Assembly: GCF_040676675.1 (NCBI RefSeq) | Contig: NZ_JBFAPK010000064.1 | Coordinates: forward strand, 1 to 29,153 | Direction: 5' to 3' | Length of the DNA: 29,153 nt | DNA from: JBFAPK01 sp040676675 | Lineage (GTDB): Bacteria; Actinomycetota; Actinomycetes; Mycobacteriales; Micromonosporaceae | Shown: positions 13,908 through 21,566 of the stretch, piece by piece | Layout of the letters: every line of letters begins with the position of its first letter | How positions within the stretch are numbered: the first letter of the stretch is position 1 | Notes under the pieces: generated by a model | Told to the model about the DNA's origin: nothing | What the model saw: only the letters and a program-made list of their open reading frames with translations | Database searches by the model: none | Translations under genes and position numbers: made by a program

Positions 13908-13950
13908 AGCGCTATGGTAGCTCATGTAGCGCTACATTAAGCCGTGTAGC
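13905..13950. promoter_or_regulatory. TetR operator array phased at 20 bp
   Basis: CATAGCGCTATG (13905-13916) and ATGTAGCGCTACAT (13924-13937) are perfect palindromes sharing AGCGCT. A half-site TGTAGC follows at 13945-13950. The three centres are exactly 20 bp apart, about two helical turns, so dimers would sit on one face of the DNA. Confidence 0.8.
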
Positions 13951-13975
13951 ATTGATAGGTAGCGGAGGGAGAGAC

Positions 13976-14308
13976 ATGGACACGCCAGTTCCCGGGGTCG
14001 TCCGGGAGTACTTCGACGCGAGCGCGCGTCGCGACGTCGAGAGCGTCGTCGGCCTGTTCGCCGAGGACGCGGTGGTCGTCGACGAGAGCGAGACCCGGCG
14101 CGGCCGCGCGGAGATCCGAGCGTGGCAGGAGGGGCCGGCGTCGCGGTACGAGTACACGACCGAACTGCGCCGGGTCGAACCGGCCGGAGCGGACGCCTTC
14201 CTGGTCAGCGGTCGCATCGAGGGGAACTTCCCGGGCGGTACGGCCGACCTGACCTGGCGCTTCACGCTCGCCGGCGACCGGATCCGTCAGCTGGAGATCG
14301 CACCCTGA
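13976..14308 (+). CDS. SnoaL-like/NTF2-fold small protein
   Basis: 110 residues from ATG 13976 (GGAGGG seven bases upstream). VVREYFDASARRDVESVVGL, FAEDAVVVDESETRRGRAEI and the C-terminal DLTWRFTLAGDRIRQLEI mark the cone-like SnoaL/NTF2 fold, about the usual size of 110-130. Members act as cyclases, isomerases, hydrolases or binding proteins; none of these is specified here. It lies 58 bp before the SDR on the same strand and shares the TetR operator, so the two probably act on the same compound. Confidence 0.85.
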   Translation: MDTPVPGVVREYFDASARRDVESVVGLFAEDAVVVDESETRRGRAEIRAWQEGPASRYEYTTELRRVEPAGADAFLVSGRIEGNFPGGTADLTWRFTLAGDRIRQLEIAP

Positions 14309-14366
14309 CGCCCGCCGCTCCCCCGAACCTTCGAACCGTCACAGGCAGCACATCGGGAAGGAAATC

Positions 14367-15233
14367 ATGCGGACCTGGTTCATCACCGGAGGCACCCCGG
14401 GCGGCTTCGGCATGGCGTACGCGGACGTCGTGCTCGACCGCGGCGACCGGGTCGTGCTGACCGCGCGGCGCCCCGACGAGCTGCGCGACTGGGCGGCGCG
14501 GCACGGCGACGCCGCGCTCGTCCTGCCCCTCGACGTCACCGACGCCGAGCAGGTCCGGCTGGCCGTGGCGGAGGCCGAGCGGCGCTTCGGGGGCATCGAC
14601 GTGCTGGTCAACAACGCCGGTCGCGGCTGGTACGGCTCGGTCGAGGGCATGGACGAGGCCGCCGTACGGAAGACGTTCGAGCTGAACTTCTTCTCGGTGC
14701 TGCGGGTGACCCGCGCCGTGCTGCCCGGCATGCGGGCCCGGCGGGCCGGCTGCGTCGTCAACATGTCCTCGGTGGCCGGCCTGGTCGGCGTACCCGGATT
14801 CGGCTTCTACACGGCGGCGAAGTTCGCCATCGAGGGGCTGACGGAGGTGCTGCGGCAGGAGGTCGCGCCGTTCGGCATCAGGGTGCTCGCGGTGGAGCCC
14901 GGCGCCTTCCGGACCCGGGCCTACGCCGGCTTCGCCGACGAGCCGGTCGAGGAGGACGTCGAGGCGTACCGGCCGCTGCTGGAGGCCGTGCGGACCGGCA
15001 TGATCGAACAGGACGGCCGGCAGCCCGGCGACCCCGTGCGCGGCGCCGAGGCCGTGGTCGCGGCGGTCGACCGCGACCCCGCCCCGAGGCGGCTGGTGCT
15101 GGGCGGCGCGGGGTACGACCGGGTGGCGGACAACCTGGAGGCCATGCTCGCCGAGCTACGGGCCGACGAGGCGGTCAGCCGGGGAGCGGACTTCCCGGCC
15201 GCCACCACCACCGGTACGGGCGCCGGGACCTGA
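14367..15233 (+). CDS. Short-chain dehydrogenase/reductase
   Basis: A 288-residue classical-type SDR. The cofactor loop is TGGTPGGFG (7-15), with ARR about residue 33 favouring NADP(H). NNAG occurs at 82-85, and the catalytic set is Ser134/135, Tyr148 and Lys152 (YTAAK). The segment VEPGAFRT resembles the 'oxidoreductases with NNAG...PGxF' group common near TetR regulators. Oxidises or reduces an alcohol/ketone; the substrate is unknown. GGAAGGAAA just before the ATG is the ribosome-binding site. It forms an operon with the SnoaL-like gene under the TetR operators. Confidence 0.9.
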   Translation: MRTWFITGGTPGGFGMAYADVVLDRGDRVVLTARRPDELRDWAARHGDAALVLPLDVTDAEQVRLAVAEAERRFGGIDVLVNNAGRGWYGSVEGMDEAAVRKTFELNFFSVLRVTRAVLPGMRARRAGCVVNMSSVAGLVGVPGFGFYTAAKFAIEGLTEVLRQEVAPFGIRVLAVEPGAFRTRAYAGFADEPVEEDVEAYRPLLEAVRTGMIEQDGRQPGDPVRGAEAVVAAVDRDPAPRRLVLGGAGYDRVADNLEAMLAELRADEAVSRGADFPAATTTGTGAGT

Positions 15234-15237
15234 CCGC

Positions 15238-15260
15238 CGCGCCGGGGTCGTCCCGGCGCG
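15238..15260. terminator. Hairpin with 9-bp perfect stem
   Basis: CGCGCCGGG (15238-15246) pairs with CCCGGCGCG (15252-15260) across GTCGT. It lies between the convergent SDR and TMEM175 genes. Confidence 0.6.
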
Positions 15261-15274
15261 AGCCGCGGCGCGGG

Positions 15275-15964
15275 TCAGGCTCCGCCGCGGTGCCGCAGTC
15301 TGCGGAGCGGTCCGGGGCGGAGACCTTCGCTGGTGACACCGTGATAGATGATCATCACGATGATGCCGAGCAGCCCGATGACCGGGCTCACGACCCAGCC
15401 GAGCAGCCCGGTCAGTCCGTACAGGACGAGGCCGGTGATCGGGCGGGCCACCTGCGCGCGGACCTGGTCCCGGTCGACCTCGACCGCGTGCAGCGCCGGG
15501 TGGCGGCGCAGGTAGGCGAAGAACACCAACCAGGGTGCCGACATCAGCGCCGCCGCCAACGCGTACATGACGACGGCCACCCGCAGGTCGCCGTCGTCGC
15601 CATCGGCCAGCGCCGCCGCCAGAACCGCGGTCGGGAACGGGATGATCACCACGCCGAAGAGGATGCCGAGATTGATCCAGTTGAGCGTGAGGGTGGTGCC
15701 ACGGATCATCCGTAGCAGCGCGTGGTGGTTGAGCCAGAGGACGCCGATGTAGACGAACGACACCACGAACGCCAGGTAGGACGGAGCCTCCTCCAGCAGC
15801 GACGCGGCCAGCTCGCCCTCGTGGAAGTTCGGCACCCGCAGGTCCAGCACCAGCAGGGTGATGACGATGGCGAAGACGGCGTCGCTGAACGCCGCCAGGC
15901 GACCGGCGTCCGCCAGCCGGGGGCCGCCGCGGCTCGGCCGAGTCTCATCGGGTCCTACCGACAC
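15275..15964 (-). CDS. TMEM175-family potassium channel-like protein (DUF1211)
   Basis: 229 residues from GTG 15964. The family signature is FSDAVFAIVITLLVLDL at the first helix (about 26-42), followed by WLNHHALL, LNWINLGILFGVVIIPF and MSAPWLVFFAYL; about six helices. Bacterial TMEM175 proteins form K+ channels in the cytoplasmic membrane. TAGCCT (15971-15976 on the plus strand as AGGCTA) ends six bases before the GTG, so the message is probably leaderless. It stands alone, convergent with the SDR. Confidence 0.88.
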   Translation of the reverse strand: MSVGPDETRPSRGGPRLADAGRLAAFSDAVFAIVITLLVLDLRVPNFHEGELAASLLEEAPSYLAFVVSFVYIGVLWLNHHALLRMIRGTTLTLNWINLGILFGVVIIPFPTAVLAAALADGDDGDLRVAVVMYALAAALMSAPWLVFFAYLRRHPALHAVEVDRDQVRAQVARPITGLVLYGLTGLLGWVVSPVIGLLGIIVMIIYHGVTSEGLRPGPLRRLRHRGGA

Positions 15965-16099
15965 CGCCGCAGGCTAGCAGTCCAGGCCGGGGTCGGTGAG
16001 CACGATCACCGGACCGATTTCGGTCTGAGTATCCGGCCGGCTGGACGAGAGGCTCGATGGCCGGACGTTGCCGTACTTCGCTGTGGTACGGCATGGAAG

Positions 16100-16131
16100 G
16101 GGGGCCGGATCATCGATGGATTCCGGCCCCC
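16100..16131 (-). terminator. Terminator-like hairpin after tRNA-Val
   Basis: GGGGGCCGGA (16100-16109) pairs perfectly with TCCGGCCCCC (16122-16131), 12-base loop. It begins nine bases past the tRNA 3' end; no U-tract. Confidence 0.65.
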
Positions 16132-16139
16132 GACCTCGG

Positions 16140-16211
16140 TGGGCGATACTGGGATCGAACCAGTGACCTCTTCGGTGTGAACGAAGCGCTCTCCCGCTGA
16201 GCTAATCGCCC
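16140..16211 (-). tRNA. tRNA-Val (anticodon CAC)
   Basis: A 72-nt cloverleaf on the minus strand. The acceptor GGGCGAT pairs with ATCGCCC. The D arm is GCTC...GAGC, the anticodon arm CTTCG-TTCACAC-CGAAG with anticodon CAC (Val, GUG codons), and the T arm ACTGG-TTCGATC-CCAGT. The discriminator is A, and CCA is not encoded. TACAGT (16224-16229 on the plus strand as ACTGTA) 12 bases upstream is a fitting -10. No integrase or duplicated 3' end was seen, so it is not a used attachment site here. Confidence 0.96.
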
Positions 16212-16263
16212 TTGGCGCGGACGACTGTACCCGATGCCGCCCGGGCCGCGCATCTCCGGGGGG

Positions 16264-16908
16264 TCAGCGCGTCGCGAGGTACTCGCGTGCCCGGGCCACC
16301 AGGTCGATGCCGAGGCTGTACTTCAGCGAGAGCCAGATCACCACGCAGACGAAGACCAGCCCGACCGCGCCGAGGAGCAGCCGTACCGGCCAGGAGCGGC
16401 GCCCGACCCAGCGCGCCCAGGCCTGCACGTTGCGGCGGGTGAAGGTCAGCAGCCGCCGCGCCCAGTGGAACTCGACCGCCCAGATACCCAGCCCGCCGAT
16501 GACGATCAGCCAGCCCGGGCCCGGCAGCGGGATGAGCGCGAAACCGACGGCGACCACCAGCGCGCCCGCGAGCGCGACGGCGACCTTGAGCACGATCCGG
16601 CCGGTCGGATTGGCGCGGATGAGTTCCAGCGCCATCGACACCCGCCGCCGGCGCGGCACGGCCCGCTGCTCCGCCGGACCCGGGCCGGCCGGACCGGAGC
16701 CCGCCGATTCCGGGCCGGTCGATCCCGAGCCCGTCACGCCGGAGCCGGTCGCGGCCTCGGTTGCCGTCGTACCCCGGTCGTCGTGTTCGGCGCCCGGCAC
16801 GTGACCCTCCCGCTCCCGCACCTCTGCCCCCGTCCCCGCTGAGATTGGTGCCCCATCCGGCAGCGCTCCGCCACCGGGGCGCTCCATTGAGGATGGTTTC
16901 GTGACCAT
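16264..16908 (-). CDS. TIGR02611-type small membrane protein
   Basis: 214 residues from ATG 16908 (GGGGGTGG five bases upstream; GTG 16914 also possible). The N-terminal 85 residues are low-complexity (Gly/Ser/Pro/Glu, GSGVTGSGSTGPESAGSG). Then come IRANPTGRIVLKVAVALAGA, the signature LIPLPGPGWLIVIGGLGIW and EFHWARRLLTF, and a final helix VRLLLGAVGLVFVCVVIW. PGPGWL is the hallmark of the actinobacterial TIGR02611 family, of unknown function, about 100-150 residues in its core. The N-terminal extension is unusual in length. Confidence 0.75.
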   Translation of the reverse strand: MVTKPSSMERPGGGALPDGAPISAGTGAEVREREGHVPGAEHDDRGTTATEAATGSGVTGSGSTGPESAGSGPAGPGPAEQRAVPRRRRVSMALELIRANPTGRIVLKVAVALAGALVVAVGFALIPLPGPGWLIVIGGLGIWAVEFHWARRLLTFTRRNVQAWARWVGRRSWPVRLLLGAVGLVFVCVVIWLSLKYSLGIDLVARAREYLATR

Positions 16909-17182
16909 TTCCACCCCCAGTGTCGCCCCGGCCCGTCACTCGACGGGACGACTGGACGTTACCGGAGTGAGTCACCGTCTGAATTACCCGACGCCGGGGC
17001 GGATCTAGTATGTGGGCAGAACTGGATACTCTACCTGAATTCGCGCATTCACGTGGCGTTTCCGCGCAGCTTCCCACCACTGGGTGAAGTCAGCGTATGG
17101 CGGAGCGTAGCCAGGAGCAGCACCTGAGTATGGGAAAAGCGGGACACGGCCGTTCCGCAGCGGTGCCGGGGGGAGAACGTCC

Positions 17183-17614
17183 ATGAGTGTCATCCGACCG
17201 ACGACCGTAGAGGTCGAAACGTCGCTAAGGCTCGTTGCGCCTGACGCCACGGCTCTGCCGGTGCGCGCCAGCCTGCGTTACGACCCTGCTGACCCGTACG
17301 CGGTCCATGTCCTGTTCCATGCCGAATCCGCCGGGGGCGAGGCGGTCAGTTGGTCCTTCGCCCGAGAACTGTTGGTGACCGGCCTCGACGAACCGGCCGG
17401 CATCGGCGACGTGCGGGTGTGGCCCTGGGCCACCCCGCGCGGCGACTTCGTCGCGCTGGCGCTGTCGTCGCCCGACGGCAACGCACTCTTCGAGGTGCCG
17501 CGCAGCGTGCTCGTCCGTTTCCTGCGGCGCACCTACGTGGTGGTGCCACGTGGCCGCGAGGCCGAGCACCTCGACGTGGACACCGCCGTCAACCGGCTGC
17601 TCGCCGGTCGCTGA
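17183..17614 (+). CDS. ssgB: SsgA-family sporulation/cell-division regulator (SsgB-like)
   Basis: 143 residues, the family's usual length. The sequence SLRYDPADPYAVHVLFHAES, VSWSFARELLVTGLDEPAG, GDVRVWPWATPRGDFVALAL and LFEVPRSVLVRFLRRTYVVV matches SsgA-like proteins closely, and closest to SsgB. SsgB recruits FtsZ to future septa during sporulation-specific division (Streptomyces knowledge). GGGGGGA eight bases before ATG 17183 is the ribosome-binding site. The 274-bp upstream gap is AT-richer than its surroundings and contains TAGTAT (17006-17011), a possible -10, with no clear -35. Paralogues exist, so ssgB is a likely, not certain, name. Confidence 0.88.
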   Translation: MSVIRPTTVEVETSLRLVAPDATALPVRASLRYDPADPYAVHVLFHAESAGGEAVSWSFARELLVTGLDEPAGIGDVRVWPWATPRGDFVALALSSPDGNALFEVPRSVLVRFLRRTYVVVPRGREAEHLDVDTAVNRLLAGR

Positions 17615-17634
17615 CCGGCGGCGGGCCCGACTGC

Positions 17635-17669
17635 GGCGCCGCGCGGACCTGCCGAGTCCGCGCGGCGCC
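17635..17669. terminator. Hairpin with 14-bp perfect stem
   Basis: GGCGCCGCGCGGAC (17635-17648) pairs with 17656-17669 across seven bases. It separates the convergent ssgB-like and SDR genes and probably stops both. Confidence 0.75.
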
Positions 17670-17715
17670 CGCGCGTTTCGGGTACGACGGACCGGGCCCG
17701 CCGCGACGGTACGCG

Positions 17716-18492
17716 TCAGCCGTGGGTGGTGATGCCGCCGTCGACCGGGATCACGGCCCCGGTCAGGTACGCGCCGGCGCGCGAGGCGAGGAAGATCGCC
17801 GCACCGGCCATGTCGTCGGGGCGCCCGATCCGGCCCAGCGGCACCTGGTGCTCGATGGTGGCGCGGGTGGTCGGGTCGTCCAGGGCGAAAGCCATCATCT
17901 TGCTCTCGAACGGGCCGGGGGCGATCGCGTTGACCGTTATGTGCTCGGGTGCGAGCTGGTGCGCGAGGCTGCGGGTCAGCATGTGCACCGCCGCCTTCGT
18001 GGCCGAGTACGCGTAGACCTCCATCCACGGCACCCGGATCCCGTCGATCGAGCCGATGTTGATCACCCGGGCCGGGTCCTCGCGGGTCGCCGAGCCGCGC
18101 AGCGCGGGCAGCAACGCGGTGGTCAGCCGGAACACCGCCTTGACGTTGACCGCCCAGAGCTTGTCGAAGGCGCTCTCGGGGTACGCCTCCAGGGGCGCCC
18201 CCCAGGTGGCGCCGGCGTTGTTCACCAGGACGTCGAGCTTCGGGAAGCGCTCCTGGACCTGCCGGGCCAGCCGGTCGGCGCCCTCGACACTGGCCAGGTC
18301 GGCCGGGATCGCCTCGCAGCTGCCCAGTTCGGAGAGCTGGTCGGCCACGGCCGCGCAGACGTCGGCCTTCCGGGATGAGATCACGACGTGCGCGCCCGCC
18401 TCGACGAACCCGCGCGCGATCATCAGCCCGATGCCCCGGGATCCGCCGGTGACGAGCACCGTCTTCCCCTCGACCGTGAACAAGTCCGGCAT
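17716..18492 (-). CDS. Short-chain dehydrogenase/reductase (RhlG/gluconate dehydrogenase-like)
   Basis: 258 residues from ATG 18492, with GGAGAGG as the ribosome-binding site. Classical SDR: TGGSRGIG (15-22), SSRK at 39-42 suggesting NADP(H), NNAG (91-94), catalytic Ser148, Tyr162 and Lys166 (YSATK), and the substrate-loop IAPGPFESKM. The C-terminus GAYLTGAVIPVDGGITTHG is typical. The overall pattern fits the RhlG/glucose-gluconate group, but specific substrate is unknown. It is alone on the minus strand, convergent with the ssgB-like gene and preceded by the 3' end of the GH44 gene. Confidence 0.88.
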   Translation of the reverse strand: MPDLFTVEGKTVLVTGGSRGIGLMIARGFVEAGAHVVISSRKADVCAAVADQLSELGSCEAIPADLASVEGADRLARQVQERFPKLDVLVNNAGATWGAPLEAYPESAFDKLWAVNVKAVFRLTTALLPALRGSATREDPARVINIGSIDGIRVPWMEVYAYSATKAAVHMLTRSLAHQLAPEHITVNAIAPGPFESKMMAFALDDPTTRATIEHQVPLGRIGRPDDMAGAAIFLASRAGAYLTGAVIPVDGGITTHG

Positions 18493-18806
18493 GCACACCT
18501 CTCCGAAATCTCGCCGCAGCTCTTGTGACGCGCGTAACGTCTCGGCTACTGTTCGGTAACTTAGTCGTGCCGGCTCCGCCGGACAAGTCCGCCGGTCCCG
18601 CCCGTCCCTCGGGTCCGTCCCGTCCGCTTCCGGCACGAACTGTCGCACTGATTACCCGCTCCACTCTGGCACCGGCCCTCGGCGCACTCGCCACCGGCCC
18701 GGCGGCACCGGCCGGCGGCGACCGCGTCACCGCCGGGCGCCGTTGGTCCCGGGCGCCTCCGCGGAGGAACGCCGCCCGGGACCAACGGCCACCGGTACGA
18801 GCCGAA
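18493..18806. other. Intergenic gap with SDR promoter and GH44 terminator
   Basis: No gene supported. The part next to the SDR is AT-richer, with GTTACCG and GTTACGC in the same minus-strand orientation about 25 bp apart, possible regulatory repeats. The part next to the GH44 gene is its terminator (18740-18788). Confidence 0.5.
18740..18788 (-). terminator. Large cruciform-like terminator after the GH44 gene
   Basis: CCGTTGGTCCCGGGCG (18740-18755) pairs perfectly over 16 bp with 18773-18788. Its 17-base loop contains a 12-bp palindrome CCTCCG-CGGAGG. It begins 19 bases past the GH44 stop. Confidence 0.8.
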
Positions 18807-21254
18807 CTACGGTTCGACCCCGGCGACGAGCCGCCCGTCGACGTACATGGTGACCCGCGTGGTGTCGGCGAACGAGGGCGCCACCGGGCGCCAGCTGTAG
18901 TCGTTGCGCTCGTCGAAGACGGACGAATCCCTGGTCACCCGCAACAGCACGGGCCCGGACGAGCTCGACGCGCCGAGGTTCCCGGCCGCCCGGGTGAAGC
19001 CGACCTCCAGGTACGAGTCGGCGCCCGGCCGGCCCCGCGGCACCGGTACCACCCGCCGGGTCACCGCGGCGCAGCCGACCCGGGCCGACTCGCACTCGGT
19101 ACGCAGCCCGCCGGCACCGGCGTCCCGGCTGAACCAGTACCGCAACGTGACCCGGGAGAGCGCGAGCGGCTGCCGCCCCGCGTTGAGCAGCTGCAACCCC
19201 GGCCTGATCTGCCGGTCAGCCGGGTCGAAGTCCTGGTTGGCGTGCTGGACCACGAACTGCGGGCCGCCCGGTCGGGGCGCGGTGACCAGGACGAGTTCCC
19301 CGCCGGGCGGCGACTCGTTGCCGGCCGCGTCCCGGGCGACGACCCGGAAGCCGTACTCGGCGGCGGGGGTCAGCCCGGTCAGGGTCAGGCCGGTACCGGT
19401 GGTGCTGCCCGCCCTGTAGATGTAGTCGGTGTGCCGGGCCCAGACGTCGTACCCGGTCACGCCCACGTTGTCGGTCGACGGGGCCCAGCTCAGGGTGACC
19501 GTGTCCGGCCCGACCTGCGACGCCGCCGGGGTACCGGGCGCGGTCGGCTTCGTCGTGTCCGGTACCGGCTTCTCCACCACGAAGAGCGTGACCGAGTCGG
19601 CCGGGAAGGTGTACGAGAAGGTGCCGTCCGCCGCGCCGGCCTGCGGCGGCGGGCGCAGGATCCGCGGCGCCGAGCCGGCGACGATGGCGTTCAGGTCGCT
19701 CGCGCCGTACCGGTAGACCTTGGCCGAGGTGCCGTAGTGCTTGCGCAGGTTGACCGTGCTACTCAGCTCGGTACCACTCTTGTTGACCACCATCACGGTC
19801 AGCGCGCCGTCGGCGCCGCGCTCGGCCGCGTACACGGAGAGCTTCTCCTGGTCGGCGCTGGTGGCGCGGACGGCGGTCTCGCCGAACCGGCCGCCGGCGC
19901 CGTCGTAGTTGCGGTACATCCGGAACGCGTACGCGCCGGGCTGGCCGGCCGAGGGCGGCGCCCAGAGGGTGGCCAGGTCCAGCCCCTCCCGGCCGAAGAT
20001 GCCCAGGATGTCCGCCTGGGTGAGCGCGCCGTTGATGTGGTCGAGCGCGCCCCAGTTGTACTCGGTGATCGCGGTCTTCGTGCCCGGGTAGTTCGCCGCC
20101 ACCAGCTCGCGCATCCGCGGGATCAGCCGGACCTGCGTGTTGATCCAGCTCTCGTCCAGGTAGGACGGGTCCCACAGGGCCCGGGTGGAGCGCAGCCGCA
20201 GGGCGTTGGTCGCCGGGTCGTTGCCGTTGCCGAAGGCGACCCCGGAGGCCTGCGGGTAGAAGTGCATGTCGAAGTAGTCGAGTACGCGCTGCCGGTGCTG
20301 GTCCTCGTAGCGCTTCATCTGCTGCAGGTACCAGGTGGTGAACGGCAGGCCGTCGCGGGCCGCCCGGTCCGGCGGGTCGGCCCAGCAGCCGGTACGGCCG
20401 CAGACCTCCTGGTCCAGGCCGGAGTAGTCCCACGAGGTCCAACCCCAGCCCACGGGACCGAGCGTGGCGGCGCTCGGATCGGCCGCCTTCACCGCCGCCC
20501 CGATCGCGTACGCCTGGTCGCGAAGTTCCACCGCGCTCGCACCCGTGGGATGCACGTCCCGGTGGGTCGAATGCCAGATGTCGGGCTCGTTGTCCAGGTT
20601 GTAGAAGGCCACCCCGCCCTCGGCGGCGGTGCCGTACCTGCCGGTCAGGTGGTCGACCCAGGCCCGTACGTACTCCGGGCCGACCTCGACGCTCGTGTCG
20701 TGCGGATCGTTGCCGGTGATCACGCTGCCGTCCGGCCGGACCCCGTTGCCGCAGTCCGGCCGCCACTCGTCGGTACGCTGCTGCGGCCCGTACTTGGCCA
20801 CCGAGAAGCCGCAGGAGCCGTCGCGGGCCTTCGGCGCCCACCCGATCAGCGGCACCGTGAGGATGGTGTCGGCGCCGGTCCGCTGGTCCTGCTCGACGAA
20901 GCGGTCCGTGCTGGAACCGTCCGGCAGCTGCTCCGGAGCGTCGTTGGCCTCGGCGATGTTCTCGAAGAACCAGTCCGAGGCGCGGTTCGTGGTGTCGTAC
21001 CGGTAGTGGTAGCGGGTGGTCGCGTTGCCACCCCAGCGGCGCACCGGCAGCGCCAACTCGGCGGCGAGCGCCTCGTCGGCGAAGTTCATGCCGTAGACGT
21101 ACGGGCTGATCGGGTGCCGGTCGGCGGAGAGGTCGACCTCCAGCACCGGGCCGACCGCGGCGGGTGCGGAGCGGGCCGAGCCCGGCGCGAGGGCTACGCC
21201 GCCGGCGGCGAGCAGGGTGGCGAGGGCGAACGGCAGGACGGGACTGCGGGGCAT
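18807..21254 (-). CDS. Secreted glycoside hydrolase GH44 with FN3 and CBM3 domains
   Basis: 815 residues from ATG 21254 (GGAGA upstream). A Sec signal peptide (about 1-30, ending APGSARSA) exports it. The GH44 catalytic region (about 36-560) starts HPISPYVYGMNFADE and RRWGGNATTRYHYRYDTTN; the acid/base is Glu223 in NLDNEPDIW and the nucleophile Glu398 in AITEYNWG. GH44 enzymes cleave beta-1,4-glucans and xyloglucan. An FN3 module (567-660) and a C-terminal CBM3 cellulose-binding module (about 664-815: QIRPGLQLLNAG, LRYWFSRDAG, YLEVGFT) follow. It is divergent from an AraC regulator that probably activates it. A role in plant cell-wall degradation is inferred. Confidence 0.93.
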   Translation of the reverse strand: MPRSPVLPFALATLLAAGGVALAPGSARSAPAAVGPVLEVDLSADRHPISPYVYGMNFADEALAAELALPVRRWGGNATTRYHYRYDTTNRASDWFFENIAEANDAPEQLPDGSSTDRFVEQDQRTGADTILTVPLIGWAPKARDGSCGFSVAKYGPQQRTDEWRPDCGNGVRPDGSVITGNDPHDTSVEVGPEYVRAWVDHLTGRYGTAAEGGVAFYNLDNEPDIWHSTHRDVHPTGASAVELRDQAYAIGAAVKAADPSAATLGPVGWGWTSWDYSGLDQEVCGRTGCWADPPDRAARDGLPFTTWYLQQMKRYEDQHRQRVLDYFDMHFYPQASGVAFGNGNDPATNALRLRSTRALWDPSYLDESWINTQVRLIPRMRELVAANYPGTKTAITEYNWGALDHINGALTQADILGIFGREGLDLATLWAPPSAGQPGAYAFRMYRNYDGAGGRFGETAVRATSADQEKLSVYAAERGADGALTVMVVNKSGTELSSTVNLRKHYGTSAKVYRYGASDLNAIVAGSAPRILRPPPQAGAADGTFSYTFPADSVTLFVVEKPVPDTTKPTAPGTPAASQVGPDTVTLSWAPSTDNVGVTGYDVWARHTDYIYRAGSTTGTGLTLTGLTPAAEYGFRVVARDAAGNESPPGGELVLVTAPRPGGPQFVVQHANQDFDPADRQIRPGLQLLNAGRQPLALSRVTLRYWFSRDAGAGGLRTECESARVGCAAVTRRVVPVPRGRPGADSYLEVGFTRAAGNLGASSSSGPVLLRVTRDSSVFDERNDYSWRPVAPSFADTTRVTMYVDGRLVAGVEP

Positions 21255-21368
21255 GGATGATCTCCAGGGTTCCCGGGCGCCCGGCGCAGGTCCCGGGCGC
21301 GCAGCTGCGGACAGCGAGTCCACGGACAGTGATGGCCCCACCGCGCGTCGTCCAGCCCGGACCGCGTC

Positions 21369-21398
21369 AGGCTACCGACCACGCCGGGCCGAGGTCAA
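21369..21398 (-). promoter_or_regulatory. Promoter of the GH44 gene
   Basis: On the minus strand TTGACC, 18 bp, TAGCCT. Transcription would begin near 21362, leaving about 108 bases of leader before ATG 21254. Confidence 0.6.
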
Positions 21399-21465
21399 CG
21401 GCGAACGTCGATGTACGACCCGCCGCCCGCCGCCTCGGCGCGTACGCCCGATCCGCAGCCGGGAG

Positions 21466-21542
21466 GGTGAGCTCGGTACGGTGCAGGCGTGCCGGCCGAC
21501 ACCCGGGACGGTGAGATCGGTGCGGTGAAGGTGCGCCGGCCG
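21466..21542. repeat. Imperfect direct repeat upstream of the AraC gene
   Basis: Both copies follow GGTGAG(C/A)TCGGT(A/G)CGGTG and end GCCGGCCG, offset by 44 bp. AraC proteins often bind such direct repeats. Confidence 0.6.
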
Positions 21543-21553
21543 CCCGGTCGGGC

Positions 21554-21559
21554 TAACGT
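21554..21559 (+). promoter_or_regulatory. -10 element for leaderless AraC transcript
   Basis: TAACGT ends seven bases before ATG 21567 and no ribosome-binding site is present. Confidence 0.5.
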
Positions 21560-21566
21560 CGGGCCG

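Larger units (their letters stand above)
21255..21566. promoter_or_regulatory. Divergent regulatory gap between GH44 and AraC genes
   Basis: No gene supported. It contains the GH44 promoter (21369-21398), an imperfect direct repeat of about 33 bp (21466-21500 and 21510-21542), GGACAG twice 15 bp apart near 21312-21332, and the -10 of the AraC gene. Confidence 0.6.

Noticed and set aside
16140..16211. tRNA-Val as the attachment site of an integrated element
   Set aside because: No integrase and no second copy of the tRNA 3' end was found in the window.
17005..17250. An 81-codon minus frame with fairly normal amino-acid composition
   Set aside because: It overlaps the ssgB start antisense, has no ribosome-binding site and no recognisable family; the region is a promoter-like gap.
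18525..21260. A 911-codon open plus frame opposite the GH44 gene
   Set aside because: Pure antisense of a clear glycosidase with catalytic residues; composition is Arg/Gly/Val-rich and has no domain.
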